DNA of 64,000 nt from Tistrella mobilis (GTDB lineage Bacteria > Pseudomonadota > Alphaproteobacteria > Tistrellales > Tistrellaceae): assembly GCF_041468085.1 (NCBI RefSeq), contig NZ_CP121017.1:4029501-4093500 (forward strand). The letters are read 5' to 3'. The notes under the pieces were generated by a model. It saw only the letters and a list, made by a program, of their open reading frames with translations. It did no database searches and was not told the DNA's origin. Positions 25,676-35,836 of the stretch are shown in pieces; position 1 is the stretch's first letter, and each line of letters starts with the position of its first letter. A program made the position numbers and the translations under genes.

Positions 25676-26808
25676 TCCTCGCCCGCCATGCCGGCCGGCT
25701 GGAGCAGCTGGCAGAGGGCAGCCGCCGCCGGACGCTGATGCCCCGCGGCGGGCTCGATTTCACCTCCAACGACTATCTGGGCCTTGCGGCCGCAGAGCGG
25801 ATGGCAGCCGCGGTCGCCGAGGCCCTGGCCCGGGGCGTGCCGGTCGGCGCCGGCGGCTCGCGTCTGCTGCGCGGCAATCACGCGGAACACGAAGCACTCG
25901 AAGCCGAGGCCGCCCGGTTTTTCGGCGCCGACCGGATGCTGTTCTTCGGCGCCGGCTATGCCGCCAATCAGGCAGTGCTCGCCACCCTGCCCCAGGATGG
26001 CGACCTGGTGGTCCATGACAGGCTGATCCATGCCAGCGCCCATAGCGGCCTGCGGCTGGGTCGGGCCGCATCCGTCGCCGTCCCGCACAACGATGCCGGG
26101 GCGGTGGACGATGCCATCCGCCACTGGCGCCGGGCCGGCGGCACCGGCCATCCCTGGATCGTGGCCGAAAGCCTCTATTCCATGGATGGCGATACCGCAC
26201 CGCTCGCCGATCTGGCGGCGATCGCCCGCGCCCATGACGGTTTCCTGTTCATCGACGAGGCCCATGCGACCGGCGTCCACGGGCCGGACGGGCGCGGTCT
26301 CGCCGCCGGGCTGGAGGGCCGGCCCGAGGTGATCGTGCTGCACACCTGCGGCAAGGCGTTGGGGGCGGCCGGTGCCCTGGTCGGCGCCGACGCCATCCTC
26401 TGCGACTATCTGATCAACCGTGCGAAGCCGTTCATCTACGCAACCGCGCCCTCTCCGCTTCAGGCAGCCGCGGTGCGGGCGGCGCTCCGGATCCTGACCG
26501 ACGAGCCGGAACGCCGCAGCCGTCTGCATGGCCTGATCGCCACCGCCCATGCCGCCGCCGCCCGGCACGGCTTTGCGACCGGCACCACCCAGATCCTGCC
26601 GGTGATCCTGGGCGATGATGCCCGCACGGTCCGCGTCGCCCGACGGATGCAGACCGCCGGCTTCGACCTCCGCGCCATCCGTCCGCCGACCGTCCCCCCG
26701 GGCACCGCCAGGCTGCGGATCTCGATCACCCTCAACATCGATGCCGCCGCGATCGAGGCGCTGTTCGCCGCCCTCACCGTCGCGGTGGCAGAGGAGACCA
26801 CGCCATGA
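25672..26808 (+). CDS. bioF: 8-amino-7-oxononanoate synthase
   Basis: PLP enzyme condensing pimeloyl-ACP (or -CoA) with alanine. It has 378 residues. The PLP-binding Lys228 lies in [11 protein letters not shown], the Asp of the cofactor pocket in [12 protein letters not shown], and the N-terminal signature is [12 protein letters not shown]. The ATG overlaps the bioB stop by 4 bp, and its own stop overlaps bioD the same way, so translation of the whole operon is coupled. No bioC, bioH or bioZ gene is in the window, so the source of the pimeloyl group is not shown here. Confidence 0.97.
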   Translation: MILARHAGRLEQLAEGSRRRTLMPRGGLDFTSNDYLGLAAAERMAAAVAEALARGVPVGAGGSRLLRGNHAEHEALEAEAARFFGADRMLFFGAGYAANQAVLATLPQDGDLVVHDRLIHASAHSGLRLGRAASVAVPHNDAGAVDDAIRHWRRAGGTGHPWIVAESLYSMDGDTAPLADLAAIARAHDGFLFIDEAHATGVHGPDGRGLAAGLEGRPEVIVLHTCGKALGAAGALVGADAILCDYLINRAKPFIYATAPSPLQAAAVRAALRILTDEPERRSRLHGLIATAHAAAARHGFATGTTQILPVILGDDARTVRVARRMQTAGFDLRAIRPPTVPPGTARLRISITLNIDAAAIEALFAALTVAVAEETTP

Positions 26809-27443
26809 CCGGCCATCTGGTCGTCACCGGCACCGATACCGGCATCGGCAAGACCGTGGTCGCAGCCGGTCTCGCCGCCGCCCTCGGCGCCGGCTATTGG
26901 AAGCCGGTCCAGTCGGGCCTGGAGGGCGAGACCGATGCGGAGGCCGCAGCCCGGCTCGGCCGACTGTCGCCCGAACGGGTTCTGCCCGAAGCCTGGCGGC
27001 TGGCCACCCCGGCCTCGCCGCATCTGGCAGCCGATATCGACGGCGTGGCCATCGATCCGGACGCCATCGACCCGCCGCCGACGGCCGGTCCGCTGGTGAT
27101 CGAAGGGGCCGGTGGCGTGCTCGTGCCGCTGACCCGGCAGGTGGTCTTCGCCGATCTCTTCGCCCGCTGGCAATGGCCGGTGGTGCTCTGTGCCCGCACC
27201 GGGCTCGGCACCATCAATCACAGCCTGCTCTCGCTCGAAGCCCTGCGGGCCCGCCGCGTGCCGGTTGCCGGCATCGTCTTCATCGGCGAGGCCCGGCCCG
27301 ACAGCGAAGCCGTCATCACGGCCCTCGGCCGGGTTCCGCATCTGGGCCGCCTGCCCCGGCTGGATCCGCTCACCGCGGAAGCCCTGGCGGCCGCCATCCG
27401 CCGCGGGATCGATCTCGCCCGCATTGAAAGGATCAGAGGATGA
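26805..27443 (+). CDS. bioD: Dethiobiotin synthetase
   Basis: ATP-dependent carboxylase that closes the ureido ring of dethiobiotin. It has 212 residues. The P-loop variant GTDTGIGKT is at residues 9-17, and YWKPVQSG supplies the substrate-binding Lys. The Glu/Gly motif [11 protein letters not shown] is also present. Starts at an ATGA overlap with bioF and ends at an ATGA overlap with bioA. Gene order bioB-F-D-A is common in alphaproteobacteria. Confidence 0.97.
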   Translation: MTGHLVVTGTDTGIGKTVVAAGLAAALGAGYWKPVQSGLEGETDAEAAARLGRLSPERVLPEAWRLATPASPHLAADIDGVAIDPDAIDPPPTAGPLVIEGAGGVLVPLTRQVVFADLFARWQWPVVLCARTGLGTINHSLLSLEALRARRVPVAGIVFIGEARPDSEAVITALGRVPHLGRLPRLDPLTAEALAAAIRRGIDLARIERIRG

Positions 27444-28774
27444 CCGCGCCTGCCCCCAACTCGCCGGGCCCCGCCTCTCCTGTCTGGCATCCGTTCCGCC
27501 AGCACCTGACCGAACCCGTGATCCGCGCCATCGCCCGCACCGAGGGTGCCCGGTTGATCGATGCCGATGGCCGGTCGATCTTCGATGCGATCTCATCCTG
27601 GTGGGTGATCACCCATGGCCATCGCCCGCCCGCGATCATGGCCGCGATCCGCGACGCCACGCTTCGGCTGGACCAGGTGATCTTCGCCGAATTCACCCAT
27701 CAGCCGGCCGAGGATCTGGCCCGGGGGTTGATCGAGCTTGCCCCGCCCGGCCTTGCCCATGTCTTCTATTCCGACAGCGGCTCGACCTCGGTCGAAGTCG
27801 CATTGAAGATGGCGCTGGGCACGTTCCACAACCGCGGCGCGCCGCGATCACGGATCGTGGTCATGGACCACGGCTATCATGGCGATACCATCGGCACCAT
27901 GTCGGCCGGCGCCCGCGGCGTGTTCAATGCCGCCTATGCGCCGCTGCTCTTCGATGTCGATACCATCCCCTTCCCCGAACCCGGCCGGGAACAGGCGACG
28001 CTGGACGCGCTGGAGGGCTTCTGCCGGACCGGCCGCGCCGCAGCGCTGCTGATCGAGCCGCTGGTTCTGGGGGCGGGCGGCATGAAGATGTACCCGCCGC
28101 ATCTGCTGGCAGACTTCCGCCGGATCACCGAACGCCATGGCACGCTGATGATCGCCGACGAGGTGATGACCGGCTGGGGGCGCACCGGCACGCTCTTCGC
28201 CTGCGACCAGGCCGGTATCACCCCGGACATCATGTGCGTGTCCAAAGGCATCACCGGCGGCACCCTGCCGCTGGCGGCAACACTGTGCACCGGCCCGGTT
28301 TTCGAGGCGCATCTGTCCACCGACCGCGCCCGGACCTTTTTCCACTCCAGCTCCTACACCGCCAACCCGATCGCCTGTGCGGCAGCACTCGCCAATCTCC
28401 GGATCTGGCAGGAGGAACCGGTGGTGGCCCGCATCGCCGCCCTCGCCCGCCGGCAGGAGGCCTGGGTCACCCGCTTCCGCCAGAACCCGCGCTTCCGCAA
28501 TGTCCGCCGGACGGGCACGATCGCCGCACTCGACCTCGACGTGGCGGAAGCCGGCTACCTCTCGGACGTCGGGCCGAGGCTGCGCACCTTCTTCCGCGAC
28601 CGCGACCTGCTGATCCGACCGCTCGGCAATGTGATCTATCTGATGCCGCCCTATTGCAGCACGGCAGACGACATCGATCGCGCCTGGGAGGCGATCGCCG
28701 AGGCGGCGGAGGTCATTCTGCCCCGGATCCCACAGGCCCCGACCGCAGGGGCCCGCGCCCGAGCCGCCGGATGA
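27440..28774 (+). CDS. bioA: Adenosylmethionine-8-amino-7-oxononanoate aminotransferase
   Basis: PLP aminotransferase making 7,8-diaminononanoate with SAM as amino donor. It has 444 residues. Lys269 in CVSKGITGG binds PLP and Asp240 in [15 protein letters not shown] contacts its ring nitrogen. The SAM-type signature [11 protein letters not shown] is near residues 51-61. The last 62 bp overlap the convergent siderophore-permease gene, an unusually long overlap of two real genes. No bioO/bioY-like gene follows. Confidence 0.97.
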   Translation: MTAPAPNSPGPASPVWHPFRQHLTEPVIRAIARTEGARLIDADGRSIFDAISSWWVITHGHRPPAIMAAIRDATLRLDQVIFAEFTHQPAEDLARGLIELAPPGLAHVFYSDSGSTSVEVALKMALGTFHNRGAPRSRIVVMDHGYHGDTIGTMSAGARGVFNAAYAPLLFDVDTIPFPEPGREQATLDALEGFCRTGRAAALLIEPLVLGAGGMKMYPPHLLADFRRITERHGTLMIADEVMTGWGRTGTLFACDQAGITPDIMCVSKGITGGTLPLAATLCTGPVFEAHLSTDRARTFFHSSSYTANPIACAAALANLRIWQEEPVVARIAALARRQEAWVTRFRQNPRFRNVRRTGTIAALDLDVAEAGYLSDVGPRLRTFFRDRDLLIRPLGNVIYLMPPYCSTADDIDRAWEAIAEAAEVILPRIPQAPTAGARARAAG

Positions 28775-29948
28775 GCGGCAGGGCTCCGAGCGCCAGGGCC
28801 GCCGCCAGCGCGAAGAACACGCCATAGCCCAGATGCTGCGCCACCACCCCCGCCGTCAGGCCGGCGAGCATGCTCACCGAGGCGTCCATGCACTGGAACA
28901 GGGTGAAGTCGACCCCCGCCTGACGGGGATCGGACCAGCGCATGAACTGGGCGTAGAGGGCCACGAAGCCGATCGGCATCACGAAGCAGGCGCCGGCCAG
29001 CGCCAACCCCATCGCCGCCTCGCGCGGCAGCAGGGCGGTGCTGGCCTGGACGGCGAACCCCGCCAGTACCAGGGCCTGGAGCAGAACCGCCAGGATCATT
29101 ACCCGGCCGATCCCCAGCCCGCGGACCAGCGCCCCGCCGGCCAGCGCGCCGGTGAAGCCCAGGACCAGACTGCCCAGCCCGTTGAGCACCCCCACTTCGT
29201 CGAGGCCGATGCCCTGGTCGATCAGGAAGGGGCCGACCATGCCCATCGCCGTCTTCTGGGCGATGACGAACAGGGCGGTCAAGATCAACCCGCGCCGCAC
29301 CTCCGGCCGCCGGAGCGTGACGCGAAGCGACGGTGCATGATCGTTACCCGGCGCCATCCGCCCGGACCGGCGGCGGGCATGGGCAAGGAAGGGCAGGCCA
29401 AGCAGGGCCACCAGGGCGGCCATGGTCCAGAGTCCCGCCTGCCACCCGGCCCGGTCGACGATCACCAGCAGCAGCCCGCCGCCGAGTGCTGCCCCGACAT
29501 AGGCGCCCCCGACCTGGGCGGCATTGCCCCAGCCGAGTTCGGCCTCGCGCAGGCTTTCGACCGCATAGCCGTCGCAGGCGATGTCGACGGTGGCGGTGGC
29601 GAAGGCGACCGCCAGCAGCACGGCCAGAACCGGCAGCACCGGGGCCGGCCCGATCACCCCGACCAATGCCAGGCCCGCCACCGAAAAGCCGCCACCGGCC
29701 GCGACCATCAGCGCGGAGCGGTCACCGCCGGTTCGCGGCAGGCGCCAGCGCTCTGCCGCCGGGGACCACAGCACCTTCAGCGCCCAGGGCAGTACCAGCA
29801 GCGAGAGCAGCCCGACATGATCGAGCGGCAGCCCCTCTGACCTGAGGATCGCCGGCAACCCTGTCCAGGTGACGCCGCCGATCACGCTCTGCGCGACATA
29901 GAGCCCGCCGATCGATCCGATCAGCGACCAGAGGCCGCGACGCGCCAT
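28713..29948 (-). CDS. MFS transporter, RhtX/FptX-like siderophore permease
   Basis: A 411-residue major-facilitator protein with about 12 hydrophobic segments. It starts [20 protein letters not shown], and [13 protein letters not shown] near residues 51-63 is the pattern of the AmpG/RhtX/FptX group. These single proteins carry ferric siderophore or its parts across the inner membrane. The start codon overlaps the TonB receptor stop by one base (TGATG), so the two are co-translated. The link to siderophore use comes mainly from this coupling. Its C-terminal end overlaps bioA by 62 bp on the other strand. Confidence 0.85.
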   Translation of the reverse strand: MARRGLWSLIGSIGGLYVAQSVIGGVTWTGLPAILRSEGLPLDHVGLLSLLVLPWALKVLWSPAAERWRLPRTGGDRSALMVAAGGGFSVAGLALVGVIGPAPVLPVLAVLLAVAFATATVDIACDGYAVESLREAELGWGNAAQVGGAYVGAALGGGLLLVIVDRAGWQAGLWTMAALVALLGLPFLAHARRRSGRMAPGNDHAPSLRVTLRRPEVRRGLILTALFVIAQKTAMGMVGPFLIDQGIGLDEVGVLNGLGSLVLGFTGALAGGALVRGLGIGRVMILAVLLQALVLAGFAVQASTALLPREAAMGLALAGACFVMPIGFVALYAQFMRWSDPRQAGVDFTLFQCMDASVSMLAGLTAGVVAQHLGYGVFFALAAALALGALPLIRRLGRGPLRSGPVGSGAE

Positions 29949-32023
29949 CAGAAGCGATAGCGCAGCGAGGTGGTGACGACCCGCCCCTCGTCGCGATAGC
30001 AGTAACCGGCGCTGCAGCTCTGGTCGTCGCTGTCGAAGAGATTGCGGGCGTTGAGCTGGATCTCCGCCCCCGGCTGGCCCAGGCTGGCGAGATTGTAGGA
30101 GATGGCGGCATCCAGGAAGGCGCGGTCGTCATTCTTGAAGCTGTTGACGTCGTCGCCCCAGCTCTCGCCGAAGTAACGCAGACCTGCGCCCAGGCCCAGA
30201 CCGTCCAGGGCACCGCCTGCGATGTCGTAATGCACCCAGAGCGAGGCGATATCGTTGGGGGTGGCCGACAGCTCCTTGCCTTCTGCGCCGACGATGCCCT
30301 TCTCGATCTTCACCCGCTGATGGGTATAGGCGGCAACCACGCTCCAGCCGTCATCCAGCGACACCACGGCTTCGAGTTCGATGCCGCGGGAATTCATGTC
30401 GAGCTGACGCTGCCTGTTGACGCCGGTGGTGGCGTCGAAGACCACCCCGTCTTCCTGGTCGATATCGAACAGCGCCGCCGAAAGCAGGCTGTTGGTGCCG
30501 GGGATCTGGTATTTGACGCCGACCTCCTTCTGCACCGCCCGGGTCGGCTCCGCCGCCCGGCCGGTGCCGGCATAGGGGTCGTCATAGACCAGGCCGATAT
30601 TGGGCGAGAACGAGCTGGAGACGTTGGCATAGGGGGTGAGGCCGTTCTCGAAGGCGTAGGACACGCCCAGCCGGCCCGAGAAGGCCTGGTCTTCCTGATC
30701 CGAAACGCTGCGGTCGGCCGCGATGACGCTGGTATCGACCCGGTCGTATCGGCCGCTGGCGAAAACGGTCCAGCCCCCGAACACCATCTGGTCGTGCAGA
30801 TAGATACCGTACTGGTCGGTCTCCTGCCCGCCACCATAGCCGAGCCGCGCCGCAGCCGCGGCGGCCGACGAGACGGTACTGCCGGCAGACCAGGCATCAT
30901 AGCTCGCCCGGGTGTAATCGAAGCCGGTGACCAGTTCATGGGTCACGTTGCCGGTGTCGAACACCATCTTGGCCAGGGTATCGACCGTCACGCCATCCAT
31001 CGCCTCGCGGTAATGCCCCCAATAGGGAAAGGCGAGCCCGCCGACCTGATAGCTTCGGTATTCGAGGTCGGAGGAGACGTCGGTATAGCGCAGCTTCTGC
31101 TCCAGGGTCAGCACGTCGTCGACCCGATGGCTGAACTCATAGCCGGCCCGCCACTGGGTCTGGTCGAAATCATTGTAGTCGGGATCGCCGGCATAGCGGT
31201 GAGAGGCGACCCCATAGCTGGGATTGTAGAAGACCGCGGTCCCGCCCACCGTCGCATCCGAATATTCCCCAAGAAGGGTGAGCTGCGTGTCCTCGTCGAA
31301 GCGGATGGTCGCGGCCGGCGCGATCAGGGTCTTGTCGTCGGGATAGCCGTCGAGCGTGGTGTCGCTCTCGCGGGCGAGCCCGGTGAGACGATAGAGGACA
31401 CGCCCCTCGTCATCGACCGGCCCCGACAGGTCGAAGGCCGCCTGGCGCCGGTCATCGGTGCCGCCCAGCAGTTCGATCTCGTGGAAGGGCTGATCCTTCG
31501 GCCGCTTGGTGACCAGATTGACCAGCCCGCCCGGACCGCTGACGCCATAGAGCGACGAGGCCGGCCCCTTGAGGATGGCGACGCCTTCCACCGTATAGGG
31601 ATCGTTGCGGAACCAGGCCGACGGACCGTTATATTGCCGCAACCCGTCACGGAACATGCCGGTGTAATGGGCGGGGAAGCCGCGCAGCTTGAAGGCGTCA
31701 TAGCGCGTGTCGAAACCGAAGGTGCCGGTATCGACCCCGGCGGAATAGCTGATCGCCTCGTTCAGCGTCCGCGGCTTCTGATCCTCCATCTGCGCCTGGG
31801 TGACGGTCGAGACCGCCTGCGGAATCCGGGCGATCGGCGCATCGACCTTGGTCGCCTGCTGGCCCTGGATCGCGACATAACCGTCCTGCCGCAGCGTCTC
31901 ACCGCTTTCGGATTCCACCATCAGCGGCGCCAGCATCGTGGCGCCGTTTTCCGCAGCGACGGAAAGAGACGGGGCGATCAGTGAAATCGCGGCGGAGGCA
32001 AAAAGAAGGCGGTGCATCGTCAT
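29948..32023 (-). CDS. TonB-dependent siderophore receptor
   Basis: A 691-residue outer-membrane receptor importing ferric siderophores with TonB energy. The signal peptide is about 22 residues (ending LSVAAE). The TonB-box/plug region follows, with [20 protein letters not shown] and the plug motif [29 protein letters not shown] near residues 145-173. The 22-strand barrel ends in TSLRYRF with terminal Phe. It resembles the FhuA/FpvA/ferrichrome-hydroxamate class, but the ligand is not deducible. Starts are possible at ATG 32023 or 32017. A Fur-like box lies 80 bp upstream. Confidence 0.94.
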   Translation of the reverse strand: MTMHRLLFASAAISLIAPSLSVAAENGATMLAPLMVESESGETLRQDGYVAIQGQQATKVDAPIARIPQAVSTVTQAQMEDQKPRTLNEAISYSAGVDTGTFGFDTRYDAFKLRGFPAHYTGMFRDGLRQYNGPSAWFRNDPYTVEGVAILKGPASSLYGVSGPGGLVNLVTKRPKDQPFHEIELLGGTDDRRQAAFDLSGPVDDEGRVLYRLTGLARESDTTLDGYPDDKTLIAPAATIRFDEDTQLTLLGEYSDATVGGTAVFYNPSYGVASHRYAGDPDYNDFDQTQWRAGYEFSHRVDDVLTLEQKLRYTDVSSDLEYRSYQVGGLAFPYWGHYREAMDGVTVDTLAKMVFDTGNVTHELVTGFDYTRASYDAWSAGSTVSSAAAAAARLGYGGGQETDQYGIYLHDQMVFGGWTVFASGRYDRVDTSVIAADRSVSDQEDQAFSGRLGVSYAFENGLTPYANVSSSFSPNIGLVYDDPYAGTGRAAEPTRAVQKEVGVKYQIPGTNSLLSAALFDIDQEDGVVFDATTGVNRQRQLDMNSRGIELEAVVSLDDGWSVVAAYTHQRVKIEKGIVGAEGKELSATPNDIASLWVHYDIAGGALDGLGLGAGLRYFGESWGDDVNSFKNDDRAFLDAAISYNLASLGQPGAEIQLNARNLFDSDDQSCSAGYCYRDEGRVVTTSLRYRF

Positions 32024-32102
32024 ATCCCGATACCATTGCATGACCCGTCCCGCAGGCGGAACGTCGTCCTGGCTCCTGAATGCCATCGGATCGCCTTTAT
32101 TT

Positions 32103-32121
32103 GCAATTCATTTTCATTCTC
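32103..32121 (-). promoter_or_regulatory. Fur-like box upstream of the TonB receptor
   Basis: Read on the gene strand, GAGAATGAAAATGAATTGC matches the 19-bp Fur consensus at 13 positions, within an AT-rich stretch otherwise rare here. It lies 80 bp before the receptor start, so iron repression of the receptor-permease pair is likely. Confidence 0.65.
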
Positions 32122-32300
32122 AAAATATGTGACCCCATATATCCGCCGCCCGTCAGACTGCCACTCTGCGGACCCCGTGTATGACGGTGCAGCTCGGGAC
32201 TGGATGTCCCGCCCCACCCCATCTACCATCGCCTTCACCCCTGCACATGTTGGCGTGACGGCCGGACCGTCGCGCCACGACGGGGGAGTGTCTGCACGTG

Positions 32301-33002
32301 ATGCATGTCTACATCGATGGCAGCCGGCAGCCGCTGGGCGCCGGGTTCGACGACTATCTGAACCCCACCCGCACGGCAGTGGTGTCGATCGATCTGCATC
32401 GGGGACATCTGGAGGATGATCCCGATTGCCCCTGCCCCGCCCCCAGGGCGCGGGCGATCGTCGAGGGCGTGAACCGGTTTCACGCCGCGGCGCGCGCAGC
32501 CGGCGTGCCGGTGATCCATGTCCGCAGCACGCTGCGCAAGGGCGGCGTCGACGACATCGCCGGCATTCCATCGGCCTGGCGGCGGGTGTTCCCGCTCCAT
32601 GTCGGCCCGATCCCCAATTCCGACGGCCATGCCATCGAAGGATCGCGCTGGACGGAGTTCGTGACCGCGGTCGACGATCGCGATCTGGTGGTTTCGGGCA
32701 AGAAGCGGCTTTCGGCCTTCTACCCCACCGATCTCGACTTCCTGCTGCGCAATATGGGCGTCGAGGCGCTGATCCTGAACGGCTGCCTGGCCGATTGCTG
32801 CGTACTCAACACCGCCTTCGACGGCTCGAACATGGGCTATCGGGTCACGGTGCTGCGCGATCTGGTGGCCGGCACGACCGAGGATCTGGAAGCCGCATCG
32901 CTGAAGATCGTCGCCATGCATCTGGGCCTGGTCGCCGATGCGGACGATCTGCTCGGCGCCTGGCGCGAGATGCAGCCCGCCACAAAAAAACGGGCGGGAT
33001 GA
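32301..33002 (+). CDS. Isochorismatase-like cysteine hydrolase
   Basis: A 233-residue hydrolase of the isochorismatase/nicotinamidase superfamily. The catalytic triad positions can be seen: Asp31 in VVSIDLHRGH, Lys134 in SGKKRLSAF, and nucleophile Cys167 in LADCCVLNTA. The preceding residue is also Cys. Members hydrolyse amides (nicotinamide, N-carbamoyl compounds, biuret) or isochorismate; the Trp/His pattern gives no clear substrate. A GTG at 32298 sits directly before the chosen ATG; GGGGAG is upstream of both. Its position next to siderophore genes does not by itself make it a siderophore-biosynthesis isochorismatase. Confidence 0.88.
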   Translation: MHVYIDGSRQPLGAGFDDYLNPTRTAVVSIDLHRGHLEDDPDCPCPAPRARAIVEGVNRFHAAARAAGVPVIHVRSTLRKGGVDDIAGIPSAWRRVFPLHVGPIPNSDGHAIEGSRWTEFVTAVDDRDLVVSGKKRLSAFYPTDLDFLLRNMGVEALILNGCLADCCVLNTAFDGSNMGYRVTVLRDLVAGTTEDLEAASLKIVAMHLGLVADADDLLGAWREMQPATKKRAG

Positions 33003-33045
33003 GAACCATCCCGCCCGTCTGCCGCTCTTGCGGATCAGCCCCGGC

Positions 33046-34821
33046 TCAGGCCGCAGCCGATGCCGCGGGTTTCGCCAGCGGCTTCTTCAGGATCCGCAGC
33101 ATGATCGCCGTCACCACGGTGCCGGCGATCAGGGCGACCAGATAGCCGCCGAGCGAGACCACGGCATTGGGGATCGGCAGCACGAAGATGCCGCCATGGG
33201 GCACCTTGAGCTGGGCGCCCACCGCCATCGAAATCGCACCGGCAAGGGCCGATCCGACCATCAGCGACGGGATCACCCGGAACGGATCGCGGGCCGCGAA
33301 GGGGATGGCCCCCTCGCTGATGAAGGCAAGGCCGAGCACGGCCGCGGCATTGCCCGCCTCACGCTCGTCGCCCGTGAACCGGCCGGGGAAGAGCTTGGTC
33401 GCAAGCGCGATGCCGAGCGGCGGGGTCATGCCGGCCGCCATGGCCGCCGCCATCGGCCCGTAGATTTCAGAGGCGATCAGGCCGGTGGAGAAGGCATAGG
33501 CCGCCTTGTTGACCGGGCCACCCATGTCGAAGGCCATCATCAGCCCGATGATCAGGCCGAGCAGGACGGCGCTGCCGCCCTGCATGTTGCGCAGCCAGTC
33601 GCTGAGCGTCGCCAGGAGCTGCGCCACCGGCTCGCCCACCACGAACAGCATCAGCAGCCCGGTGAGCAGCGAGCCCAGGATCGGCAGGATCAGGACCGGC
33701 TTCAGCCCCTCCAGATTCCTGTGCAGGCGGATGTTGCGGTTGAGCCAGGCGGTGCCGTAGCCGGCGATGAAGCCGGCGACGATCCCGCCCAGGAAGCCGG
33801 CGCCGATCTGGGTGGCGATCATGCCGCCGATCATGCCCGGCGCGATACCCGGCCGGTCGGCCACCGAATAGGCGATGTAGCCGGCCAGCGCCGGCACCAT
33901 CAGCGCAAAGGCACCCTTGGCGCCGATCTGGAACAGGGCATAGGCGAGCGTGCCCTGATTGGCGTCCTCATAGGCATAGATGCCGCCCAGGGCAAAGGCG
34001 ATCGCGATCAGCAGGCCGCCCGTGGTGACGAAGGGCAGCATGAAGGAAACGCCGGTCATCAGATGGCGATAGGGGCCCGTGCGGCCGGATCCCTGTCCGC
34101 CCGCCGTCTTCGCCGCAGCCGGTGCCGTATCATCCGGGGCCGCGGCGCCCCTGCCCTGAACCTTCGCATCGGCGAAGGCGCGGTTGATCAGCCCCTGACC
34201 GTCATTGATCGCGGGCTTGGTGCCCGAAAGATAGACCCGCTTGCCGTCGAAGCGCGACAGGTCGACCTGGGTGTCGGCGGCGATGATCACCAGATCGGCG
34301 GCGCGGATCTCGTCGGCCGTCAGCCCGTCCCGCGCGCCCACCGAGCCTTGCGTCTCCACCCGAGCCTCGTGCCCCAGCGCCTTCGCCGCCTGAAGGATGC
34401 CCTCGGCAGCCATGAAGGTATGGGCGATGCCGGTCGGGCACGAGGTGATGGCGACGATCCGCCGGCCGCCTTCCGGTGCCGCGGCTGCGGCCCTGGCGGG
34501 CGCAGCCTTGCCCGCCAGGGCGCGGCCGAGCACCGCCGCCGGATCCCGCAGCACGTCATCGACGGTTGCGGCCGTCACGGCCTTGCCGGCAAAGCGCGGA
34601 TCATTGCCGCTGCCGCCGACCGCCAGCACCGCATCGGCGCCGGCGATGGCGGCGGCTTCCAGCACGTCGCGCGCCGTCTCGCCGTCGTGGAATTCGATCG
34701 CGATCGCATGACCGCCGTCATGGGCGTGCTTGCGCAGCGCTTCCGCCGCCAGCACCGCCCTTGTGCCGAGCCGTTCGGTCCCGGCCTCTTCGGCCGTGAT
34801 CACGGCCACCAGTTTCGACAT
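33046..34821 (-). CDS. fruA: PTS fructose-specific EIIBC component
   Basis: Imports fructose while phosphorylating it to fructose 1-phosphate. It has 591 residues. Residues 1-100 form a degenerate EIIB-like domain ([14 protein letters not shown]). The active EIIB domain follows, with phospho-Cys128 in [16 protein letters not shown]. The EIIC membrane domain runs from about 250 to the end, with [18 protein letters not shown] and the conserved region [14 protein letters not shown]. The ATG at 34821 has AAGGGGG upstream, 34 bp after the fruK stop. Third gene of fruBKA. Confidence 0.97.
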   Translation of the reverse strand: MSKLVAVITAEEAGTERLGTRAVLAAEALRKHAHDGGHAIAIEFHDGETARDVLEAAAIAGADAVLAVGGSGNDPRFAGKAVTAATVDDVLRDPAAVLGRALAGKAAPARAAAAAPEGGRRIVAITSCPTGIAHTFMAAEGILQAAKALGHEARVETQGSVGARDGLTADEIRAADLVIIAADTQVDLSRFDGKRVYLSGTKPAINDGQGLINRAFADAKVQGRGAAAPDDTAPAAAKTAGGQGSGRTGPYRHLMTGVSFMLPFVTTGGLLIAIAFALGGIYAYEDANQGTLAYALFQIGAKGAFALMVPALAGYIAYSVADRPGIAPGMIGGMIATQIGAGFLGGIVAGFIAGYGTAWLNRNIRLHRNLEGLKPVLILPILGSLLTGLLMLFVVGEPVAQLLATLSDWLRNMQGGSAVLLGLIIGLMMAFDMGGPVNKAAYAFSTGLIASEIYGPMAAAMAAGMTPPLGIALATKLFPGRFTGDEREAGNAAAVLGLAFISEGAIPFAARDPFRVIPSLMVGSALAGAISMAVGAQLKVPHGGIFVLPIPNAVVSLGGYLVALIAGTVVTAIMLRILKKPLAKPAASAAA

Positions 34822-34855
34822 GTTTCCCCCTTCTGCCGCGCAATGCGGCAGCGGA

Positions 34856-35836
34856 TCAGTTCCGGACCTGAAGACGGTCGGCGATATCGGCCTCGGCCAG
34901 ATGCACGCGGGCCATGGCCGCCTCGACCACGCCCCGTGGCGGCAGATGCGGCCCCACAAGGCCAAGCTTGGTCGCGGCGAAGGCGGTGCCGGCGCGGGCG
35001 ATCCGCTCCAGATCCCCCCCCTCTGCCTGAGCGGCGACGATGCCGGCGACCATGGCATCACCCGCCCCCACCGTACTCAGCACCCGCTCGGGCGGCAGGC
35101 CGGCATGGATCGCGCGGGTGGCGGTCACGAACAGGGCCCCCTCCGCCCCCATCGAGACCACCACCAGCGCGATCCCCCGCGCAACGAGGCCCTGCGCCGC
35201 CGCCAGCAGATCGGCCCTGGTTTCAAGCCGCCGGCCGGCCCAGGCGGCAAGCTCGTCCCGGTTGGGCTTCACGCAGTCGGGCAGCGCATCCTCGTCGGCA
35301 CCCAGGGCGGCGGCGAGCGGCGCGCCGCTCGTATCCAGCACCACCCGGGCGCCGCGGGCGCGGAGCCTGCGGCAGAGATCGGGATAGATGTCCACCGCCA
35401 CCCCTGACGGCAGGCTGCCGGCCAGCACCACCACCGATTCCGGCCCCGCCACCTCGTCGAGCACGCTGCGAAGCCGGCCGAGATCGGCCGCCCCGACGCC
35501 AAGCCCGGGCAGGTTGATGTCGGTGGTATCCGCAGCCGCCAGATCCGCCAGCTTCACATTGACCCGGGTCTCCCCCGGAACCCTGAGGAAGCGGTCAGCG
35601 ATGCGCCCGGCGGCGAACAGCCCGTCGAAGGCCGCGGCATTGTCGCGCCCCAGGATGCCGGTCGCGGTGACCCGGAACCCCCAATCGGCCAGACAGCTTG
35701 CGACATTGACGCCCTTGCCGCCGGGGCTGCGTTCCACCCGCTTCGCCCGATGAACCTCTCCCGGCACCAGATGGTCGATCACGATCGTCTGGTCGATCGC
35801 CGGGTTGAGGGTGACGGTGATGATTGCCGCCGTCAT
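34856..35836 (-). CDS. fruK: 1-phosphofructokinase
   Basis: PfkB-family kinase converting fructose 1-phosphate to fructose 1,6-bisphosphate. It has 326 residues. The N-terminal signature is [10 protein letters not shown] with [10 protein letters not shown] at about 37-46. The PfkB signature with the catalytic Asp is in [13 protein letters not shown] near residues 253-265. The ATG overlaps the fruB stop by 4 bp (ATGA). It acts on the product of FruA/FruB and feeds lower glycolysis. Confidence 0.97.
   Translation of the reverse strand: MTAAIITVTLNPAIDQTIVIDHLVPGEVHRAKRVERSPGGKGVNVASCLADWGFRVTATGILGRDNAAAFDGLFAAGRIADRFLRVPGETRVNVKLADLAAADTTDINLPGLGVGAADLGRLRSVLDEVAGPESVVVLAGSLPSGVAVDIYPDLCRRLRARGARVVLDTSGAPLAAALGADEDALPDCVKPNRDELAAWAGRRLETRADLLAAAQGLVARGIALVVVSMGAEGALFVTATRAIHAGLPPERVLSTVGAGDAMVAGIVAAQAEGGDLERIARAGTAFAATKLGLVGPHLPPRGVVEAAMARVHLAEADIADRLQVRN

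Noticed and set aside
32301-33002. Siderophore-biosynthesis isochorismatase
   Set aside because: No dhb/ent genes are nearby, and the family covers many amidases; proximity to the TonB receptor alone is not enough.
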